Positions 56,073-64,000 of a stretch of 64,000 bases of DNA are shown piece by piece. How positions within the stretch are numbered: the stretch's first letter is position 1; every line of letters begins with the position of its first letter. Under the pieces are notes generated by a model that was given only the letters and a program-made list of their open reading frames with translations, did no database searches and was not told the DNA's origin. Source of the DNA: Thiorhodovibrio frisius (GTDB lineage Bacteria; Pseudomonadota; Gammaproteobacteria; Chromatiales; Chromatiaceae); NCBI RefSeq assembly GCF_033954835.1, contig NZ_CP121471.1:4024501-4088500 (forward strand), read 5' to 3'. The translations under genes and the position numbers were made by a program.

Positions 56073-57218
56073 CTATCTTTCTGTCGGTGTCAGAAACATC
56101 GCATCCCCATAGCTGAAAAAGCGATACCTCTCAGCGACGGCGTGCCGGTAGGCGGCCAGGATATTCCGGTATCCGGCAAAGGCGGACACCAGCATCAGCA
56201 GCGTGGACTCGGGCAGGTGAAAGTTGGTCACCATGGCATCGATGACGCGAAAGCGATAGCCGGGGCGGATGAACAGCCTGCTGTCGCCGCAGAAAGGCTT
56301 GAGCTGGCCATCGGCGGCAGCAGTTTCCAGGCTGCGCACGCTGGTGGTGCCGACCGCAACTACCCGTCCGCCTTTGGCTTTGGTGCGGGTAATCGCGTCG
56401 ACCACTTCGCTGCTGACCTCAAGCCATTCGGCGTGCATTTGATGTTCGTCGAGATTGTCCACCCGCACCGGCTGGAAGGTGCCGGCGCCGACGTGCAACG
56501 TTAGCTCGGCAAAGTCGACGCCCATGGCCTCAAGCTGCTTTAGCATCCCGTCATCGAAATGCAGCCCGGCGGTTGGCGCCGCCACGGCACCGGCGCGACT
56601 TGCGTAGACCGTCTGATAGCGTTCGAGGTCGCTGGTGTCGTCCGCGCGCTCGATATAGGGCGGCAGCGGCACATGGCCGTGGCGTGCGAGCAGCGTGGTG
56701 AGGTCTTCCTGCTCGGCTTGAAGCTGGTAGAAGCTGTCCTGGCGGGCGCTCACAATCAGGGTCTGGCCATCGGCGAGCCGGATGCGCGTGCCGGGCCGTG
56801 GTGGTTTGCTAGCGCGCACCTGCGCGATGGCGTCGCGCACGCCGGTCAGGCGCTCGATTAGCACCTCGACCTTGCCGCCGGTTTCCTTTTGCCCATAAAG
56901 CCGCGCCGGGATGACGCGAGTGTTGTTGAACACCAGCAGATCGCCGGCACGCAGCAGGCTCGGGAGATCGCCAAAGTGCAGGTCGCGCAGCGCGCCCGTC
57001 TGGCCATCGAGCGCCAGCAGACGGCTGGCACCGCGCTCCGGCAGCGGGCGCTGGGCGATCAGCTCGGGCGGGAGGTCGAAATGAAAGTCGGAGCGCTGCA
57101 GCGGGCGCTGCCTGGTTTCGGATTCAGTCGCTGGTCGATCCCAAGGCCCGGCGACTACTGGTTGCTCGCCGAACTCGGCATCGGGCTCAATTGCGAGGGG
57201 GCTACTCACGATACGCAT
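56073..57218 (-). CDS. queA: tRNA preQ1(34) S-adenosylmethionine ribosyltransferase-isomerase
   Basis: A protein of 381 residues. The QueA core starts at about residue 43 ([21 protein letters not shown]) and includes [39 protein letters not shown] and [14 protein letters not shown]. It adds the epoxycyclopentanediol part of queuosine using SAM. About 40 residues precede the usual start, in the part next to recD2; no internal ATG/GTG is better placed, so the long start is kept with reserve. Overlaps recD2 by 13 bases. Confidence 0.94.
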   Translation of the reverse strand: MRIVSSPLAIEPDAEFGEQPVVAGPWDRPATESETRQRPLQRSDFHFDLPPELIAQRPLPERGASRLLALDGQTGALRDLHFGDLPSLLRAGDLLVFNNTRVIPARLYGQKETGGKVEVLIERLTGVRDAIAQVRASKPPRPGTRIRLADGQTLIVSARQDSFYQLQAEQEDLTTLLARHGHVPLPPYIERADDTSDLERYQTVYASRAGAVAAPTAGLHFDDGMLKQLEAMGVDFAELTLHVGAGTFQPVRVDNLDEHQMHAEWLEVSSEVVDAITRTKAKGGRVVAVGTTSVRSLETAAADGQLKPFCGDSRLFIRPGYRFRVIDAMVTNFHLPESTLLMLVSAFAGYRNILAAYRHAVAERYRFFSYGDAMFLTPTER

Positions 57219-59512
57219 TCTCCCGATTCGCCAGTTGGGTTGCTTTGCTGGGCAGTGGGTGAAAATTGCACAAATTGGTCTTCTGGGACATCCGGGACTT
57301 TAGAAGTGAGGCGCGCGGCAAGGCGCGTCAAGCGCGCCTCCCCGGTCTGCTCAGCGGCCATGCTCAGCGCCTGTGGCTGGGCGATCAGAACCACTAGGCG
57401 CTTGCCACGCGTCATGCCGGTGTAGAGCAGGTTGCGCCGTAGCATCATGAAATGCTGGTTCGATAGCGGGATGACCACGGCGGGATACTCCGAGCCTTGC
57501 GCTTTATGGACGCTGATGGCATAGGCCAGCGCCAGTTCGTCGAGTTCGCCGAATTCGTAGATCAGCACCCGGCCGTCAAAAGCCACGCGCAGATCGCGTG
57601 CGTCGGTGTCGATGCTGAGAATCCGGCCGATATCGCCGTTGAACACCTCTTTATCATAGTTATTGACCGTCTGTATCACCTTGTCCCCCGGAGCAAAGAC
57701 CCAGCCGAAGCGCTCGACGCGCGGCTCGGCAGCGCCGTTCAGCGCCCGTTGCAGGCTGGCATTGAGCGCGCGGGTGCCAAGATCGCCGCGATTCATCGGC
57801 GTGAGCACCTGAATGTCTTGCAGCGGATCGAGCCCGAAGCGCTGCGGGATGCGCTCGGTCACGGTGCGTAGCAGTCGCTCGCCGATCTGCGGAGGCTTTT
57901 CGCAACGGATCAGAAAGAAATCTCCGTCCGGCGGCTGGGGCTCGGGCACCTCGGGCAGCTGTCCCGCGTTCACCCAATGCGCATTCAGCACAATGCGCGA
58001 GCTTTGGCCCTGACGAAAAATCTCGCGCAGGCGCACCGTGGTGACGGCGCCCGAGGCGATCAGATCGGCCAGCACGGCACCCGGGCCGACTGACGGGAGC
58101 TGATCGACATCGCCCACCAGCAAGAGCGCGGCATGATCAGGCAGCGCCTGCACCAGCTTGTGCATCAGACTCACATCCACCATGGAGGCCTCATCGCAGA
58201 CGACCAGGTCGGTATCCAACGGCTCGCGCGCGTCGTGCTTGAAGCCCTGACGCCGCGGATCGTACTCCAACAAGCGATGAATGGTCTTGGCTTCCTGCCC
58301 GGTCGTCTCGGCCAGGCGCTTGGCTGCGCGGCCGGTCGGCGCGCACAGGCGAATGCTGATGCGCTTGGCGCGCAGCATCAGCAGCAGCGCATTGACCACT
58401 GTGGTCTTGCCGACACCAGGGCCTCCAGTGATGATACTGACCTTGTTGTCAAGCACCGCAGCAATGGCCGCGCGCTGTGAGGTCGCCAGTATGAGCCCCG
58501 CGCGCTGCTCCACCCAGGGCCAGGCTTGATCGACATCCAGGGTTCCCCCCAGAATCCCCCAAGGCAGGCGCCCCTCGCGCAGGCGCCGGATATGGCGGGC
58601 CACGCCCAGCTCGGCGCGGTGCAGATGGGTCAGGAACAAAAGCTCGCGCCCAGCAACCGTCTCCTTGATCAGGCGCTCGGCCTCCAGCTCGTTAGCGAGT
58701 GCCGCATCGACAGCCACCGCACTGGCCCCCAGCCAGGCCGATGCGCGAGCGGTCAATTCATCGCGCCAGTCGGCACAATGACCGGCTGCGGCGCCCTGCC
58801 ACAACAGATGCCGCACCCCGGCCTGAATGCGCACCGGCGCATCGCGCGCGATTCCTAAACGATTGGCGAGCTGATCGGCGGTCTGAAAGCCAATGCCGCT
58901 GATGTCGAGCGCGAGGCGATAGGGATTCTCTCGCACCCGTTCAATTGCCTGATCGCCATAGGTCTTGTAAATGCGCACCGCGCGCGCCGTGCCAACGCCA
59001 TGGGATTGCAAGAAGACCACAATGTCGCGCACCCCATGCTGCTCGCGCCAGGCCCTGAGCACCCGCTGCTGGCGCTTGCGCCCGATACCCGGCAGCTCAA
59101 GCAGGCGCTCCGGCTGCTGCTCGATCACCTCGAACACCTGCTCGCCGAAAGCCCGCACCAGGGTCTTGGCCAGGTGTGGTCCGATCCCTTCGACCAACCC
59201 GGAACTCAGATAGCGCAAAATGCCCGCGCGCGTGCCGGGCGGCTTCAGCCGCAGCTCGTCGGCTTTGAACTGCCGGCCATGGCGCTTGTCCGTTACCCAG
59301 CGCCCGCGCGCCTCGACCCACTCGCCGACATTCACCCGCAACGCCTGCCCCACCACCGCCGCCGGCTCCCAATCATCGCGCGTGCGTACCCGCAGCACGC
59401 AAAAGCCCGATTCGGGATTGTGAAATCCAATGCTCTCGACGGTGCCGGTCAGCGCAACCGTGTCAGACCGATCGACCATGCCGGACAGCCGTTTCTGATC
59501 CTGCTCCAACAC
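57206..59512 (-). CDS. recD2: RecD2-type ATP-dependent DNA helicase
   Basis: A protein of 768 residues. N-terminal OB-like domain and helix-hairpin-helix region (LEGIGPH-type, [25 protein letters not shown]), then superfamily 1B helicase motifs: Walker [26 protein letters not shown], Walker [25 protein letters not shown], and C-terminal [14 protein letters not shown] and [10 protein letters not shown]. RecD2 unwinds DNA 5' to 3' without RecBC and is linked to repair and replication restart. It is upstream of and overlapping queA. Confidence 0.94.
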   Translation of the reverse strand: MLEQDQKRLSGMVDRSDTVALTGTVESIGFHNPESGFCVLRVRTRDDWEPAAVVGQALRVNVGEWVEARGRWVTDKRHGRQFKADELRLKPPGTRAGILRYLSSGLVEGIGPHLAKTLVRAFGEQVFEVIEQQPERLLELPGIGRKRQQRVLRAWREQHGVRDIVVFLQSHGVGTARAVRIYKTYGDQAIERVRENPYRLALDISGIGFQTADQLANRLGIARDAPVRIQAGVRHLLWQGAAAGHCADWRDELTARASAWLGASAVAVDAALANELEAERLIKETVAGRELLFLTHLHRAELGVARHIRRLREGRLPWGILGGTLDVDQAWPWVEQRAGLILATSQRAAIAAVLDNKVSIITGGPGVGKTTVVNALLLMLRAKRISIRLCAPTGRAAKRLAETTGQEAKTIHRLLEYDPRRQGFKHDAREPLDTDLVVCDEASMVDVSLMHKLVQALPDHAALLLVGDVDQLPSVGPGAVLADLIASGAVTTVRLREIFRQGQSSRIVLNAHWVNAGQLPEVPEPQPPDGDFFLIRCEKPPQIGERLLRTVTERIPQRFGLDPLQDIQVLTPMNRGDLGTRALNASLQRALNGAAEPRVERFGWVFAPGDKVIQTVNNYDKEVFNGDIGRILSIDTDARDLRVAFDGRVLIYEFGELDELALAYAISVHKAQGSEYPAVVIPLSNQHFMMLRRNLLYTGMTRGKRLVVLIAQPQALSMAAEQTGEARLTRLAARLTSKVPDVPEDQFVQFSPTAQQSNPTGESGECVS

Positions 59513-59713
59513 TCCGGCCCCTCAACGCCAAATGAATAACGCCAGATTCCAGTGTAACAGCCCCACCCTCCGCCACCCCTTCGCCCCGAAAAGGCCCAAC
59601 GAACCAACACCAGCCTTCTCCTCCCCCATTGTCTGCCAACGCCGCCTGAGCTATGCTTGTCAGCGCTGATCAAGCAGCATCCCATTCAGAGGATGCCAAC
59701 AGCCAGGTTCCTT

Positions 59714-59800
59714 GCCGGGGTGGCGAAACTGGTAGACGCATCAGACTCAAAATCTGACGGTGGCAACACCGTGCCGGTTCGAGTCCGGCTCCCGGTACCA
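59714..59800 (+). tRNA. tRNA-Leu(CAA)
   Basis: A tRNA of 87 bases with encoded CCA. Acceptor GCCGGGG pairs with TCCCGGT through G-U at both ends. The D-arm has TGGTAGACGC, the anticodon stem is TCAGA/TCTGA with loop CTCAAAA (anticodon CAA), there is a long variable arm (CGGTGGCAACACCG), and the T-arm is GCCGGTTCGAGTCCGGC. It closely resembles the Escherichia coli leuX tRNA. It reads UUG codons. Confidence 0.96.
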
Positions 59801-59806
59801 ATCTAC

Positions 59807-59833
59807 GAGGGGATGAGTGGCAACTCACCCCTC
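59807..59833 (+). terminator. Probable terminator after tRNA-Leu
   Basis: Stem GAGGGG(A)TGAGT pairs with ACTCACCCCTC with one bulge and a GGCA loop, starting six bases after the tRNA. It is followed by a pyrimidine-rich CTTCCCTTC rather than a pure T-run, so termination may be partial. Confidence 0.5.
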
Positions 59834-59923
59834 CTTCCCTTCAATCATCACGGCACGCACAGGCTGCAACAGCTAAGGTGCGCTTTCAATCCCAATCCTA
59901 ATCGAACCCAATTGATTCCCCAC

Positions 59924-60589
59924 ATGAGCAACGACACTAATGTGACCTGGCACGAGCATCGTGTCTCCCGTGAGGATCGCGAGCGCCTGAACGGGCATCG
60001 CGGCTGTGTGATCTGGTTTACCGGTCTGAGCGGTTCCGGCAAGAGCACCCTGGCCAATGTGCTCGACCACATGCTAAGCAAGCGCGGCGCTCACACGGCC
60101 GTGCTTGATGGCGATAATGTTCGCCACGCCCTAAATGCCGGGACGAACATGCTGCGGGAGACCCACGGCGATGAATTCGCCGAGCGGTTCGGCCTTGGCT
60201 TCACGGCAATTGATCGCGAAGAGAACATCCGCCGCATTGGCGCGGTGGCGCAGCTGTTTTGCGAGGTCGGTCTGATTGCGCTAACGGCTTTCATCAGCCC
60301 CTATCGCATTGATCGGAACCGGGTCAGAAAGAGCATGCGCGAGGAGGATTTCATTGAGATCTTCGTCGATACGCCACTTTCAGTCTGCGAGGAGCGCGAC
60401 CCCAAAGGGCTCTACAAGAAGGCGCGCGCTGGAGAAATCAAGCATTTCACCGGGATTGATGATCCCTACGAGGCCCCGGAGTCACCAGAGTTGGTCATTC
60501 ACGCAGATGGCAAACGCACGCCCGAGGCCTTGGCGGAGGAAGTGATCGATTATCTGGTCCGTCGCGCCATTCTACCGGCGGCCGCATAA
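59924..60589 (+). CDS. cysC: Adenylylsulfate kinase
   Basis: A protein of 221 residues from the ATG at 59924; longer upstream frames run through the tRNA and are not real. P-loop [55 protein letters not shown] and [11 protein letters not shown]. It phosphorylates APS to PAPS for assimilatory sulfate reduction or sulfation. No sat or cysDN gene is adjacent. Confidence 0.95.
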   Translation: MSNDTNVTWHEHRVSREDRERLNGHRGCVIWFTGLSGSGKSTLANVLDHMLSKRGAHTAVLDGDNVRHALNAGTNMLRETHGDEFAERFGLGFTAIDREENIRRIGAVAQLFCEVGLIALTAFISPYRIDRNRVRKSMREEDFIEIFVDTPLSVCEERDPKGLYKKARAGEIKHFTGIDDPYEAPESPELVIHADGKRTPEALAEEVIDYLVRRAILPAAA

Positions 60590-60643
60590 AGGTACTGGTT
60601 TGCGAGAGCTTGCTGGCGCCAACCGCACTCCGAGCCCAATGCG

Positions 60644-61159
60644 ATGAAAATCTGCATTCTTTCCGACAGCCATGATCGCGGGCCGATGCTGGCAACCGCG
60701 ATCGCGGAGGCCAAGACGCGCGGTGCCGAGTGCGTGTTGCACTGCGGCGACTTGATCGGCACCAACACCCTGCTGGCATCGCTGAAGCTGGATCTGCCCA
60801 TCCATGTCATTCACGGCAATAACCTTGGCGATCCGGTTTCTATCTCGCGCTTGGCATGCCGGTCGGACGGGCAACTTCAGTACCATGGCAATGACGCCGA
60901 CCTGACGCTGCACGGTCGCCGCATCTTCATGACCCACTATCCCCACATCGGCGAGGCGTTCGCCTGCGCCGGAGATTACGACCTGGTCTGTTGCGGACAC
61001 AGCCATGAGCCAGCAATCCGTTGCCTGGACACCGTCAAGGGTGGTCAGACATGGCTAGTCAATCCGGGCACCGTCGCCGGATTGGGTGCACCGGCAGCCA
61101 CCTGGATTTTCGCCGATCTGGACAGCATGGACTTTGATCTGCAGGAGCTCGAGCGCTGA
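60644..61159 (+). CDS. YfcE/MJ0936-type metallophosphoesterase
   Basis: A protein of 171 residues. Metal-binding motifs: ILSDSHDRG at the N-terminus, HCGDLIG, VIHGNN, FMTHYPH and CCGHSHEP, near-complete for the small two-metal phosphodiesterase family. Likely a cytosolic phosphodiesterase with unknown natural substrate. Follows cysC by 54 bases on the same strand. Confidence 0.9.
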   Translation: MKICILSDSHDRGPMLATAIAEAKTRGAECVLHCGDLIGTNTLLASLKLDLPIHVIHGNNLGDPVSISRLACRSDGQLQYHGNDADLTLHGRRIFMTHYPHIGEAFACAGDYDLVCCGHSHEPAIRCLDTVKGGQTWLVNPGTVAGLGAPAATWIFADLDSMDFDLQELER

Positions 61160-61281
61160 AGCGCGGGTTCTGTTCCGTCTCGATCGCCAGTGCTTGACAG
61201 TCTGAGCGGCGCGCGATAAGTTCCATGGTCCTTGTCCTGAAATGATTTGATTTGATTGACGCACAGCAAGAAAGGTCACTT

Positions 61282-61443
61282 ATGAGCGATGCACCAAAAA
61301 CCCGCCCAAAGGTTCCCGACGGCCATAGCCGATTTGTCATGACCCGCCAAAAGCCAGCGAATGAAAAAGGCTATGTTGGCTACGATGTCATCTGGGAACA
61401 GTTCCAGAAAGAAGTCCCCTACCAGACCCCCAAACGCCCCTGA
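61282..61443 (+). CDS. Small hypothetical protein
   Basis: A protein of 53 residues from the ATG at 61282, with AGAAAGG about six bases upstream. It is polar and basic in the first half (SDAPKTRPKVPDGHSRF) and aromatic later (GYVGYDVIWEQF). No membrane segment. No family recognised. The good ribosome site and normal composition support it. Confidence 0.5.
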   Translation: MSDAPKTRPKVPDGHSRFVMTRQKPANEKGYVGYDVIWEQFQKEVPYQTPKRP

Positions 61444-61585
61444 AAAAGCGCCCTTAAAATCTCTTTACACCCTCTAAACGGATGTTTTAACGGCACGGGA
61501 CATTTTGTCCTAAGGGGTATGTTCGCCGCGAGCCGGCGCTGCGCCGGCTCGCAATTGGCCAAAAGACAAAAGGCCCCTCATCGCG

Positions 61586-61897
61586 ATGAAACTGAGGCTG
61601 GAAAGCGAGCCATTCGGCGAACATCAGGCGATTTTTATCGCCGAGATTGTCGAACGCATCAAGATCAAGTTGCTCGAAGGTGGCGTGGCGCAGGACAAAC
61701 TCGAAGACCTCACCGCGAGTATTGCGTTGAGCATCGCCGGCGTAATTGACGATCTCTCCGGCATCGAGGCAGACGGCACAGAGGTCCACCCCTACCTGAC
61801 GTTCCGCACCGGGGATGATGAGTTGATTCATTGCGGTGAAAACTCATACACCTATGAGCAGGTGTACGGCGCCATGAGGAAGCTTTTCCCCTCATGA
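61586..61897 (+). CDS. Conserved hypothetical protein
   Basis: A protein of 103 residues. An amphipathic helix (AIFIAEIVERIKIKLLEGG), a second helix (LEDLTASIALSIAGVIDDL), then a beta-rich end (VHPYLTFRTGDDELIHCGEN) and a final helix YEQVYGAMRKLFP. Soluble, single Cys. No characterised family recognised. It converges on the HIT gene with 30 bases between stops. Confidence 0.6.
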   Translation: MKLRLESEPFGEHQAIFIAEIVERIKIKLLEGGVAQDKLEDLTASIALSIAGVIDDLSGIEADGTEVHPYLTFRTGDDELIHCGENSYTYEQVYGAMRKLFPS

Positions 61898-61927
61898 TAA
61901 GTCGTGCGAGAGACACCTTATCCAGCC

Positions 61928-62350
61928 TTAATCCGGCGCAAGGTTATAGAGCTTCTTGCTCGGAATCACGCCGCGCACGCCGCCTTTGGGATTCTCGACG
62001 TCGCCCTGGTAGCGCGGGATCACATGGATATGCAGGTGGTGAATGGACTGACCTGCCCAGTGACCGACGTTGATGCCGATGTTGTAGCCATCGGGATGGA
62101 ATTTCGCCTCGACAATCTCCTTGCCGCGCGCCACCAGCCCCCAAAGATCAACAAGCTCCTGGTCGTTGATGTCGAAGTAGCTCGCGAAATGCCGAAACGG
62201 GATCACCAGAAAATGCCCGGGGCTTGCCGGGTGGCGATCATAGGCAGCAAACCCATACTCGCTCTCGAGCATCAATTCCCTGCCAGGCTTGGAGACGCAA
62301 AAGCGGCATTCTTCACCGCCGGCTTGTGCGTTTGAATCTGTATTACTCAT
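61928..62350 (-). CDS. HIT family nucleotide hydrolase
   Basis: A protein of 140 residues. The histidine triad is HHLHIHVIPRY near residue 110. Other features are FLVIPFRHFASYFDI and a CRFC pair near the N-terminus that may bind zinc. HIT hydrolases act on nucleoside phosphoramidates or dinucleotides. Exact substrate unknown. Confidence 0.92.
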   Translation of the reverse strand: MSNTDSNAQAGGEECRFCVSKPGRELMLESEYGFAAYDRHPASPGHFLVIPFRHFASYFDINDQELVDLWGLVARGKEIVEAKFHPDGYNIGINVGHWAGQSIHHLHIHVIPRYQGDVENPKGGVRGVIPSKKLYNLAPD

Positions 62351-62474
62351 GAGTTGCTAATGGTGGCTTGGTAAGAAATGGCCAGTTGTCGGTGATCAGC
62401 AGCCCGCAAAGCTTTTGATCATTGGCATGTCATGGTAACAGCGGCGTTGACCAGGCTGCGGCTTGCCGCGACCA

Positions 62475-62984
62475 TCAGATCGGCTTGGTTTCGAGCCCAC
62501 CGAGGTCCGGTCCGCGTTCGAGCCTGCCTCCAGCAAGGACCTCTTCGTCGGTGGCATCGCGCACGCTCAGGACTTCCAGCTCAAAAATCACTTCCCGCTC
62601 GCAAAGCGGATGGTTGCCGTCGATGGTCAGGGTCTCTTCATCCATGCGCGTGACAAGAAAGCTCTTGGCTTCGCCCTTGTCGTTTTCCATCATAATGCGG
62701 GTGCCGATTTCCCGATACTCCTCGGGAACATTCTCGATCCGGTCGGTCACGACTAGGGACTCATCTCGGGTGCCATAGAGGTCCGTGCAATCAATGGGCA
62801 CCGAGATGGTATCGCCCGGCCCCTTTCCCTCCAGTTCCGTCATCACGCGCGAATCCAGCACTTGATTGCTGCCATGCACATAGCCGATCGGGAATTCGAC
62901 GGTAATCAGAGTCGCGCCGGTCTGTTGATCCACCACCCGGTAGGTCAGCTCGACAAACTTGTTGTGCTGGATGGTCTGTTTCAT
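62475..62984 (-). CDS. SlyD-like FKBP-type peptidyl-prolyl isomerase
   Basis: A protein of 169 residues. FKBP core: FVELTYRVVDQQTGATL, FPIGYVHGSNQVL and EGKGPGDTISVPI, then an insert-in-flap domain with DGNHPLCEREVIFELEVLSVRDAT. No C-terminal His/Cys metal-binding tail, unlike Escherichia coli SlyD. It likely acts as a chaperone with prolyl isomerase activity in the cytoplasm. Lies 31 bases downstream of the unknown gene at 63015-63365. Confidence 0.88.
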   Translation of the reverse strand: MKQTIQHNKFVELTYRVVDQQTGATLITVEFPIGYVHGSNQVLDSRVMTELEGKGPGDTISVPIDCTDLYGTRDESLVVTDRIENVPEEYREIGTRIMMENDKGEAKSFLVTRMDEETLTIDGNHPLCEREVIFELEVLSVRDATDEEVLAGGRLERGPDLGGLETKPI

Positions 62985-63014
62985 AGTCTTGAGGAGAAAA
63001 AACTCGCAGCTGGA

Positions 63015-63365
63015 TCAGAAAATGGACGCGGCGAAGATTTTCACTTCCCCTTTCTCAAAGCCAAGAACCATGCGCCCAAGCCATTCACCTTCACGCGTCT
63101 TGCTGCGCACCCGGTAGAGCGCCGTCACATGCTCCCCGCGACGGATGAGCCCGAGGAAGTCCCGTTCCTCAACCAGATTCCGTGCCAACTCACTGTGCGC
63201 GAACTGCTTGCCCACTTCGACCTCGTTTAACCCGAGGAGCAGGTTGTACGAGAAATGCCGGATGAACTTGCCGTATTGGCCCTTGTTCGAGTAATTAATC
63301 AGATCGTCCCACATGGGGTGGGCAAACTCGGTGATTTCTTCGTCGGTCAGATCGATAATGTTCAT
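63015..63365 (-). CDS. Conserved hypothetical protein next to aprA
   Basis: A protein of 116 residues. A helical N-terminus (DLTDEEITEFAHPMWDDLI), a cystatin-like or NTF2-like alpha/beta arrangement (FIRHFSYNLLLGLNEVEV, LGLIRRGEHVTALYRVRS) and C-terminal strands (WLGRMVLGFEKGEVKIFAASIF). The final beta hairpin pattern suggests an NTF2/SnoaL-like cone fold, but no catalytic residue is clear. Between aprA (beyond its terminator) and the FKBP gene. Function unknown. Confidence 0.65.
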   Translation of the reverse strand: MNIIDLTDEEITEFAHPMWDDLINYSNKGQYGKFIRHFSYNLLLGLNEVEVGKQFAHSELARNLVEERDFLGLIRRGEHVTALYRVRSKTREGEWLGRMVLGFEKGEVKIFAASIF

Positions 63366-63534
63366 GTCACATCGCCATCAATCGCGCGCCCAAGGCACCT
63401 TGCGCTAAGGCATCCAGGAGCAAAACCACAAGGTTAACCCGCGCCTGAAAGACCGACAAGCGCAGTCCAGCTTTTTGCATCTGCCGATCAAGCAGAAGCC
63501 TTTCGTTTTGGGCCAGAAAACCATGCCATCTTGG

Positions 63535-63573
63535 AAAAAAAAAACGGGGCTCCCGGCTTACCCGGGAGCCCCG
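63535..63573 (-). terminator. Rho-independent terminator of aprA
   Basis: A perfect 12-bp stem (CGGGGCTCCCGG at 63545-63556 with CCGGGAGCCCCG at 63562-63573), five-base loop, and a ten-base T-run on the leftward strand (A-run 63535-63544). It lies 21 bases after the aprA stop codon. Confidence 0.95.
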
Positions 63574-63594
63574 CCGTTTAAGACACCAGTGAGA

Positions 63595-64000
63595 CTAGGC
63601 CTCGACGAGGTGGTAGCAAGGTGCCTTTTCCATGGTGTACTCGCCGGTTTCGGGATCGCGACGAGAGACGGTCAGCACATGCCAGTTCTGGTCGTCCACC
63701 TTCATGGCATCGCCACGGTAGTAGTAGCCCGGCCAGCGGGTTTCCTTGCGGAACAATGTGTGCTGCATGACCGCTTCGGAGGTCAGATGGCGATGCTTCA
63801 ACTCCCAGGCGCGCAGTAGCTCGTGGATGTTTTCCGCAGCGATCTTCTCGAGGTCCTCCTCTAAGACCTTCATCTTCTTCAAGCCGATGTGCAGCAGCTT
63901 GTCGTTGGTCATGTAGCTGACGGTCACACCGCCGCAGTACTCGTCCATCAACTTTTGCAGGCGATCCAGGCCCTGACGCGGGTTGATGTAGTTGGGGTTG
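63595..64000 (-). CDS. aprA: Adenylylsulfate reductase alpha subunit, C-terminal part (partial)
   Basis: The final 134 or so residues of AprA; the frame is open through the right edge. The visible part matches the C-terminal helical/flavoprotein segment: NPNYINPRQGLDRLQKLMDE, LRAWELKHRHLTSEAVMQHTLF, RKETRWPGYYYRGD and DPETGEYTMEKAPCYHL. AprBA oxidises sulfite with AMP to APS in purple sulfur bacteria, with electrons going to AprM or QmoABC. The strong terminator immediately after shows it is the last gene of its operon; aprB would lie to the right. Confidence 0.95.
   Translation of the reverse strand, partial: NPNYINPRQGLDRLQKLMDEYCGGVTVSYMTNDKLLHIGLKKMKVLEEDLEKIAAENIHELLRAWELKHRHLTSEAVMQHTLFRKETRWPGYYYRGDAMKVDDQNWHVLTVSRRDPETGEYTMEKAPCYHLVEA

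Noticed and set aside
59657-59923. Longer start for cysC
   Set aside because: The upstream extension runs through the tRNA-Leu gene; the ATG at 59924 fits the family length.

Overview
The window looks like a chromosomal segment of a purple sulfur bacterium (Gammaproteobacteria, Chromatiaceae). The evidence is the end of dissimilatory adenylylsulfate reductase alpha (AprA) at the right edge, a rhd-tusA-dsrE2 sulfur-transfer cluster, carotenoid genes crtI-crtB behind a PpsR/CrtJ-type operator, a class I fructose-1,6-bisphosphatase, siroheme synthase, and typical gammaproteobacterial operons (pilMNOPQ, bioBFHCD). The DNA is GC-rich and densely coding. I cannot name the genus from sequence alone. 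There are no rRNA genes, no recognisable prophage, no CRISPR array and no intact transposase gene.

Layout. 1-5.6 kb: the membrane half of an Atm1-type ABC exporter (cut by the left edge), a degenerate S24 protein, an Ala/Pro-rich membrane-anchored protein, NnrU, and the leftward sulfur-trafficking genes rhd-tusA-dsrE2 closed by a strong terminator. 5.7-16 kb: cysG with an overlapping solute-binding protein, folK and fbp, dacB with an overlapping PDZ-less Deg-like lipoprotein protease, apbE, and a SPOR protein with a long Glu-Pro tract. 16-20 kb: uppP, ubiG, a YciK-like protein lacking catalytic residues, and a MobB/class II aldolase fusion. 20-25.5 kb: type IV pilus operon pilMNOPQ. 25.8-30 kb: two unknown proteins, galU and lapB. 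30-38.3 kb: a rightward run of protein tyrosine phosphatase, hybrid histidine kinase, response regulator-PAS, an ArsR regulator with a persulfide-sensor-like Cys pair, speE, a HExxH protein, an exported Hsp20-like protein and mtaB. 38.5-45.5 kb: mtnA and mtaD (methylthioadenosine metabolism), crtI-crtB, and a cold-shock-type RRM protein. 46-55 kb: pyk, an alpha/beta hydrolase, dapB, comF and bioBFHCD. 55-64 kb: a DUF533/TerB protein, queA, recD2, tRNA-Leu(CAA), cysC, a phosphoesterase, small unknowns, HIT and FKBP proteins, and aprA.

The most striking element is a dispersed palindromic repeat of about 160-185 bp. Four essentially full copies (15.9, 28.3, 40.1 and 51.9 kb) and one internally deleted remnant (38.3 kb) are visible. 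Three full copies are intergenic. The fourth lies inside bioF, is open in frame, and adds about 54 residues just before the strand carrying the PLP lysine. It looks like a MITE or REP-like element that has become protein-coding.

Functional themes are sulfur oxidation and sulfur-carrier chemistry (rhd, tusA, dsrE2, cysG, aprA, possibly the ArsR regulator), photosynthetic carotenoid synthesis, carbon metabolism (fbp, pyk, galU), SAM/polyamine by-product salvage (speE, mtnA, mtaD, class II aldolase), biotin synthesis and envelope biogenesis.
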